The position numbers were made by a program, and so were the translations under genes. A stretch of DNA of 30,990 nucleotides from Denitrobacterium sp024691475 (lineage in GTDB: Bacteria; Actinomycetota; Coriobacteriia; Coriobacteriales; Eggerthellaceae), in NCBI GenBank assembly GCA_024691475.1, contig JAILNP010000041.1, positions 1 to 30,990 on the forward strand, written 5' to 3'. A model generated the notes under the pieces. The model was not told the DNA's origin, did no database searches, and saw only the letters and a list, made by a program, of their open reading frames with translations. Each line of letters starts with the position of its first letter. The first letter of the stretch is position 1. Of this stretch, positions 27,942 through 30,990 are shown piece after piece.

Positions 27942-28712
27942 ATGTTACTTACCATCGACGTAGGCAACACGCATACCGTTCTCGGTGTATACGAGGGTGA
28001 AGAGTTGCTGCATATGTGGCGCGTGCAGACCGACGCTCAGCAGACTTCCGACGAGGCGCGTGTGGCGCTGAATGGCCTGTTCCAAATGGCGGATATCGAA
28101 GCGCGCCAGATTTCTGGCATCGCCCTGGCCACGGTTGTTCCCAGTCTGAACCGCCTGTGGCACACCGTTGGAGAAACGCTGTGCCACTGCCCCGTCGTAT
28201 CGGTTGACGCAAAAGCGGTAGCCGACATGATTGACACCTCGGGATACGGCGGCACGCCTGGCGCCGACCGTCTGGCCGACGCCGTAGCCGCACGCGCGCT
28301 CTATGGCAGCCCCGCCATCGTGCTCGACCTGGGCACTGCCACGAACATCGAGGTAATCGACGAGAACGGGCATTTCCTAGGCGGCGCCATCGCACCGGGC
28401 ATCCAAACGTCCATCGAGGGACTGGTGAACCGCACGGCCCTGCTCCCCGACGTCGAGCTCGCCGACCCAGGATGCGCCATTGGCAATTCCACGGTGAAGG
28501 CCATCCAGATCGGCGTTGTATACGGCCAGGTAGATGCCATCGACGGCATGGTGCGCCGTATCTGGAAGCAACTCGGCACCGAAACGCCCGTTATCGCAAC
28601 CGGCGGGTTCGGCTACCTCATGTCGAGCCTGTCGCAAACCGTAACCGACGTGAATCCCGAGCTCACGCTCCAGGGCCTCCGCCTCATCTACCAGGCAAAA
28701 GCAGAGCAGTAA
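27942..28712 (+). CDS. coaX: Type III pantothenate kinase
   Basis: CoaX phosphorylates pantothenate, the first committed step of coenzyme A synthesis. The 256-aa protein has the ASKHA-fold signatures MLLTIDVGNTHTVLGVY (phosphate 1), GTPGADR (residues 104-110, catalytic Asp), the second phosphate motif DLGTATN (129-135, usually with a final Thr) and GGAIAPGIQTS. ATP binding ends with ATGGFGYLMSS. AAGGGG lies 11 nt from the ATG. TACAAT at 27908-27913 is a likely -10. It is monocistronic, on the opposite strand to its neighbours. Confidence 0.96.
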   Translation: MLLTIDVGNTHTVLGVYEGEELLHMWRVQTDAQQTSDEARVALNGLFQMADIEARQISGIALATVVPSLNRLWHTVGETLCHCPVVSVDAKAVADMIDTSGYGGTPGADRLADAVAARALYGSPAIVLDLGTATNIEVIDENGHFLGGAIAPGIQTSIEGLVNRTALLPDVELADPGCAIGNSTVKAIQIGVVYGQVDAIDGMVRRIWKQLGTETPVIATGGFGYLMSSLSQTVTDVNPELTLQGLRLIYQAKAEQ

Positions 28713-28783
28713 CTAATCGCTGGCCGACGCCAGCCAAATCGAGAGCCCCAGCGCGCTCTTGCTAAAACATGCTGCCAAAAACG

Positions 28784-28806
28784 AAAAACCGGGGACGGAA
28801 CCCCGG
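28784..28806 (-). terminator. Intrinsic terminator after the tandem RNA array
   Basis: CCGGGG (28789-28794) and CCCCGG (28801-28806) form a 6-bp G/C-only stem. The minus strand then reads TTTTTCGTTTTT. It lies 15 bp beyond the array end, on the strand and side expected if the array is transcribed leftwards. Confidence 0.65.
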
Positions 28807-28820
28807 GCAAAACGCACTTT

Positions 28821-29024
28821 GGGCAAAATCAGGGCGCCGCATGTAAAAAATTTGCGTTACTGAACATCAACGAGGGCATGAATTACCTTGGCCATTTTGC
28901 CGAACTGGGGAAACGCCACTTAGGCGGACGCCCCATAACGCCCTAAGCGAGAAATCGGCCGCATAGGGCAGCCGAAAATGTTCAGAACGAAGAATTTTTT
29001 CAATTTTGGCGGTCGTTTTTGCCC
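28821..29024 (-). ncRNA. Tandem structured RNA unit A (unknown family)
   Basis: The 204-nt unit closes with a long broken stem: 28821-28828 with 29017-29024 (GGGCAAAA/TTTTGCCC), 28837-28840 with 29009-29012, 28845-28852 with 28993-29000 (AAAAAATT/AATTTTTT), 28855-28858 with 28986-28989, and 28860-28867 with 28978-28985 (CTGAACAT/ATGTTCAG). Inside are three hairpins: 28888-28892 with 28899-28904 (one bulge), CTTAGG/CCTAAG (28919-28924, 28942-28947), and TCGGC/GCCGA (28955-28959, 28971-28975) whose loop contains CCGCATA. The strand is inferred from the terminator at 28784. Unit B shows the same plan with different sequence. Confidence 0.6.
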
Positions 29025-29072
29025 AACTTGCCCTATCCCTATTGTGCAGCCATCCCGGCGCGAGCAATTTGA

Positions 29073-29272
29073 GCAATAATCGGCACTCCGATGTAAGAAA
29101 TGTAACGGTTTACACGTAGACGAAAGCGCAAGCCTTGATCTCGCAATCTGCGAGCTGGGAAAACGCTATTCCGAAACGGAGAGAAACCGCCCATCACGCT
29201 CATTTCGCCCCGCATAACGACCGAATCTCGTGTAAACGGCGACATTTTTGCATTTTCAACCGCCGATTTTGC
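29073..29272 (-). ncRNA. Tandem structured RNA unit B (unknown family)
   Basis: This unit aligns end to end with unit A at a 252-bp offset but differs at many positions. Its closing stem is ATCGGC/GCCGAT (29079-29084, 29262-29267), AAATGT/ACATTT (29098-29103, 29242-29247) and GTTTACACG/CGTGTAAAC (29108-29116, 29229-29237). Inner hairpins are CTCGCA/TGCGAG (29140-29145, 29149-29154) and TTCG/CGAA (29204-29207, 29222-29225), the latter again with CCGCATA in its loop. A weak minus-strand promoter (TTGTCG 29321-29316, TATGGA 29297-29292, 18-bp spacer) precedes it. Confidence 0.6.
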
Positions 29273-29321
29273 ACGATTTGTTCCATCCTCGTCCATACCG
29301 CAAATTAACTCTAGCCGACAA

Positions 29322-29368
29322 TTGACATGCACCTAAGAGGAGCTCGTATGCCAATGCAGAATGGCTAG
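29322..29368 (+). other. Consensus -35, ribosome-binding site and 6-codon frame
   Basis: TTGACA (29322-29327) is followed by AAGAGGAG and then ATG at 29348, opening a six-codon frame (MPMQNG, stop at 29366-29368). No good -10 at normal spacing is seen. It may be the truncated start of a lost gene or a chance match. Confidence 0.25.
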
Positions 29369-29400
29369 TCTATCGACAGAATAAAGCATCCAAAACATGA

Positions 29401-29440
29401 AACCGCCTCCCCTTTAGCGCCAAAGAGCGGGGAGGCGGTT
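29401..29440 (-). terminator. Terminator-like hairpin downstream of bioY
   Basis: A perfect 12-bp GC-rich stem (29401-29412 with 29429-29440) with a 16-nt loop; the minus strand continues TCATGTTTTGG, a weak T tract. It bounds the minisatellite on the left. Confidence 0.6.
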
Positions 29441-29466
29441 CAAAGGCAACATATACAGGCCTACGA

Positions 29467-29690
29467 CGCCTGAATCATTCCAGCGGCAAAGCCTGAGATG
29501 TTTCGGACGCGCGGCGCCTACAGCGTCAGCCGCGCAAAGCCTGGAACATCTAGACGCGCAACACCTGCGGCATTCAGGCCGTGCGGCCTCCGAAGCACTT
29601 GGCACGCAACGCCTGCGGAACTCGGGCTGTGCAGCGGCCAAAGCATTGGGCACCCAGCGCCTGCAGCATTGCAACTGCCCGGCGCTGCGC
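29467..29690. repeat. Degenerate 24-nt tandem repeat (minisatellite), about 9 units
   Basis: GCCTG-like cores recur at 29468, 29491, 29516, 29539, 29563, 29586, 29611, 29636 and 29659, steps of 23-25 nt. The rough plus-strand consensus is GCCTGNNGCATTNNGGCNCGCAAC. Units are diverged and contiguous, without constant spacers. A Cys/Arg-rich frame with a TTG start (29701-29414, minus) follows the period but has no ribosome-binding site. The repeat begins right after the bioY stop. Confidence 0.65.
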
Positions 29691-29704
29691 GCCTTGCCCA
29701 AAAG

Positions 29705-30277
29705 CTATGCAGCCTGAACCTGGGGCGTCACTTTGTCGGTAACGGCCTTACGCACGGCATGCGCAGCGGGAACGGCAAGCACGATCTTGATGATGTCGAT
29801 AACGATAAACGGCGCGACGGCGGCAACGAACGCAGCCTCGGGCGTCATGCCCGTGGACGTCATGAGCCAGAACCAGCCCATCGCGTAGCTAATCACCAGG
29901 TAGATTGCCGCAGCAATATATTCGAATACGATGGAACACTTGCCCGTCACGCGCAAAAATGCAATGGCCACAGCAGCGGCAACGAAGAAGCTCCAAAGGA
30001 AGCCGCCCGTGGGGCCCAGCAATGCGGCCATGCCACCCTTCATCCCCGAGAACAACGGCAGGCCGATGCCACCCAGCACCAGGTACGCGGCAATAGCCGA
30101 AAGACTCTCGCTCGGCTTCAGCGCAAGCAGCAGAAAAACGATGACGAACGTCTGCATGGTGAACGGTACGGGGCCGAGCGGAACGGTAATCCACGCGGAT
30201 ACCGTCAGCAGGGCAACCGACAGCCCGGCAAACGCAATGGAACGCGTCCGTGATACGGCCGATGAACGAGTTTGCAT
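29705..30277 (-). CDS. bioY: Biotin transporter substrate-binding subunit BioY
   Basis: BioY is the membrane S component that binds biotin, alone or with an ECF energising module (no ecfA/ecfT here). The 190-aa protein has about six hydrophobic segments and the family motifs ITVPLGPVPFTMQTF and YLVLGGIGLPLFSG, followed by GGMAALLGPTGGFLWSF. The start at 30277 follows GAGGAAGAAGAGG. A near-perfect BirA operator lies 58 bp upstream, so the gene is probably repressed by biotin-loaded BirA. Confidence 0.97.
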   Translation of the reverse strand: MQTRSSAVSRTRSIAFAGLSVALLTVSAWITVPLGPVPFTMQTFVIVFLLLALKPSESLSAIAAYLVLGGIGLPLFSGMKGGMAALLGPTGGFLWSFFVAAAVAIAFLRVTGKCSIVFEYIAAAIYLVISYAMGWFWLMTSTGMTPEAAFVAAVAPFIVIDIIKIVLAVPAAHAVRKAVTDKVTPQVQAA

Positions 30278-30334
30278 GTCCTCTTCTTCCTCTCTATTAG
30301 CGAACGCGGTTCACTTTAGTCGAGTGAAGCGGGA

Positions 30335-30366
30335 TTGTAAACCTGTTTTTTTCTATAGGTTTACAA
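30335..30366 (-). promoter_or_regulatory. BirA operator of bioY
   Basis: TTGTAAACC (30335-30343) and GGTTTACAA (30358-30366) are a perfect inverted repeat with a 14-bp spacer. This equals the known BirA recognition pattern TTGTAAACC-N14/15-GGTTTACAA. TACAAT at the distal arm (minus strand) may be a -10, so repressor would block the promoter directly. Confidence 0.9.
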
Positions 30367-30374
30367 TCGTCAAA

Positions 30375-30990
30375 CTATTTCCTCACCAGGGCGAAAGACA
30401 TCACCATCAGAATGAGCGAACAGGCAAGCGAGAAGTAAATGGCGCAATTCACGCCAAGCGCCGTAACGGAGCCGACCTCGCCGCCAATGGCCATGAGTAG
30501 CACCATGATGCTCGTGCCAAACGCAGCCGCAATCTGGCGCACGGCGTTGCTCACGCTCGTGCCGTCGGCAACGATGGACTCGTTCAAATTGCGCACGCTC
30601 CACGTGGTAAGCGGCTGAATGAGTGAGCTAATGCCAAAGGCCCGAACCGCCTGCCACGCCATAACCAGCGCCAGGGAATCCATGTTGCCCAGGTCATACA
30701 TACCCAGCGTGCCAATCACGAGCAGGGCAGACCCCACGCACGTTACGCATCGCGCACCAATGCGGTCGTAGAGGACGCCCGACACCGGGTTCATGATGAA
30801 CGCGGCAACCGTGCCGGGCAGCAGCGACATGCCCGCTTCGAGCGCAGAACGGCCATGCACGCTCTGCAGCTCCAGGGGCAGCACAAGCGTAACGCCAATG
30901 AACGCACTGAAGAGCAGGCAAGTCATGATGGTGCCCAGCGTAAAATCGCGGTTCTTGAACGGCTCGAGAGAAAGCAGCGGATTCGCCACC
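30375..30990 (-). CDS. MFS drug-efflux-type transporter (DHA2/EmrB-like), 3' part; gene runs off the right edge
   Basis: The last 205 codons of a major facilitator transporter are present. At least six membrane helices are visible (LGTIMTCLLFSAFIGVTLVL, LLPGTVAAFIMNPVSGVLYDRIG, CVGSALLVIGTLGMYDL, the LIQPLTTW region, MVLLMAIGG, YFSLACSLILMVMSFAL). The motif VSGVLYDRIGARC resembles the conserved loop after an odd-numbered helix, and NPLLSLEPFKNRDF is typical of the start of the C-terminal half in 14-helix EmrB/QacA proteins. The frame is open at the window edge, so the GTG at 30989 is not the true start. Substrate unknown. Confidence 0.85.
   Translation of the reverse strand, partial: VANPLLSLEPFKNRDFTLGTIMTCLLFSAFIGVTLVLPLELQSVHGRSALEAGMSLLPGTVAAFIMNPVSGVLYDRIGARCVTCVGSALLVIGTLGMYDLGNMDSLALVMAWQAVRAFGISSLIQPLTTWSVRNLNESIVADGTSVSNAVRQIAAAFGTSIMVLLMAIGGEVGSVTALGVNCAIYFSLACSLILMVMSFALVRK

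Noticed and set aside
28821..29272. Retron or group II intron RNA
   Set aside because: No reverse transcriptase gene is in the window, and I see no domain V-like or msr/msd signature.
29039..29332. 97-codon minus-strand frame across RNA unit B (and 69 codons at 28867-29076 across unit A)
   Set aside because: No ribosome-binding site. The two units differ with paired compensatory changes rather than by codon-position pattern, so RNA structure explains them better.
29467..29690. CRISPR array
   Set aside because: Units are contiguous and diverged with no identical repeats or unique spacers, and no cas genes are in the window.

Overview
The window looks like ordinary chromosome of a GC-rich Gram-positive bacterium, most likely an actinobacterium of the class Coriobacteriia (Eggerthellaceae-like gut anaerobe). 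This is an inference from the conserved block rpsF-ssb-rpsR-rplI-dnaB, a fused TsaB-RimI-TsaD gene, folate C1 genes fhs-fchA-folD typical of anaerobes, hypA/hypB nickel insertion genes beside tatA/tatC, and menG beside an aminodeoxyfutalosine-deaminase-like amidohydrolase. Almost all protein genes are on the minus strand. Plus-strand exceptions are a Tat-signal-like membrane protein (13034-14500), coaX (27942-28712) and one tRNA-Ser.

Layout (left to right; the genes are read right to left): replication and ribosome operon (1-2842); a small hypothetical gene with a strong terminator (3103-3633); two convergent tRNA-Ser genes (GGA at 3810, CGA at 4554) enclosing about 650 bp of palindromes, an exact duplicate of a tRNA 3' end and homologous tRNA tails; a parvulin-type lipoprotein foldase (4992-6248); a candidate plus-strand small RNA with a good promoter (6483-6646); the operon xthA-folE-ACT domain gene-hypothetical (6667-8831); a membrane hypothetical, purC and a two-component system (9010-12858) divergent from the Tat-signal-like protein; hypB; then a long co-directional run fhs, fchA, folD, tsaE, tsaB-rimI-tsaD, menG, amidohydrolase, a small membrane protein, tatA, tatC, hypA (15372-25902). 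A second two-component system (26081-27811) is followed on the other strand by coaX. The right end holds a 1-kb gene-poor region, bioY under a textbook BirA operator, and the 3' half of an MFS transporter gene.

Functionally the run from 15372 to 25902 joins formate activation and C1-folate interconversion (Fhs, FchA, FolD), t6A tRNA modification (TsaE, TsaB, TsaD with RimI), menaquinone maturation (MenG and perhaps the deaminase) and export and maturation of folded metalloproteins (TatA, TatC, HypA, HypB), a set that fits an anaerobically respiring organism.

The most unusual item is in the gene-poor stretch 28713-29704. Two tandem, strongly diverged units of about 200 nt (28821-29024 and 29073-29272) keep the same multi-stem fold through compensatory base changes, and an intrinsic terminator follows them on the minus strand. 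I read this as a tandem structured non-coding RNA that I cannot assign to a family. Next to it is a degenerate 24-nt minisatellite (29467-29690). Other points worth checking are a kinase gene with no usable start codon before its first membrane helix, a FolD with Phe in place of the catalytic-site Gln, a DnaA-box cluster upstream of dnaB, and a probably leaderless tsaE.
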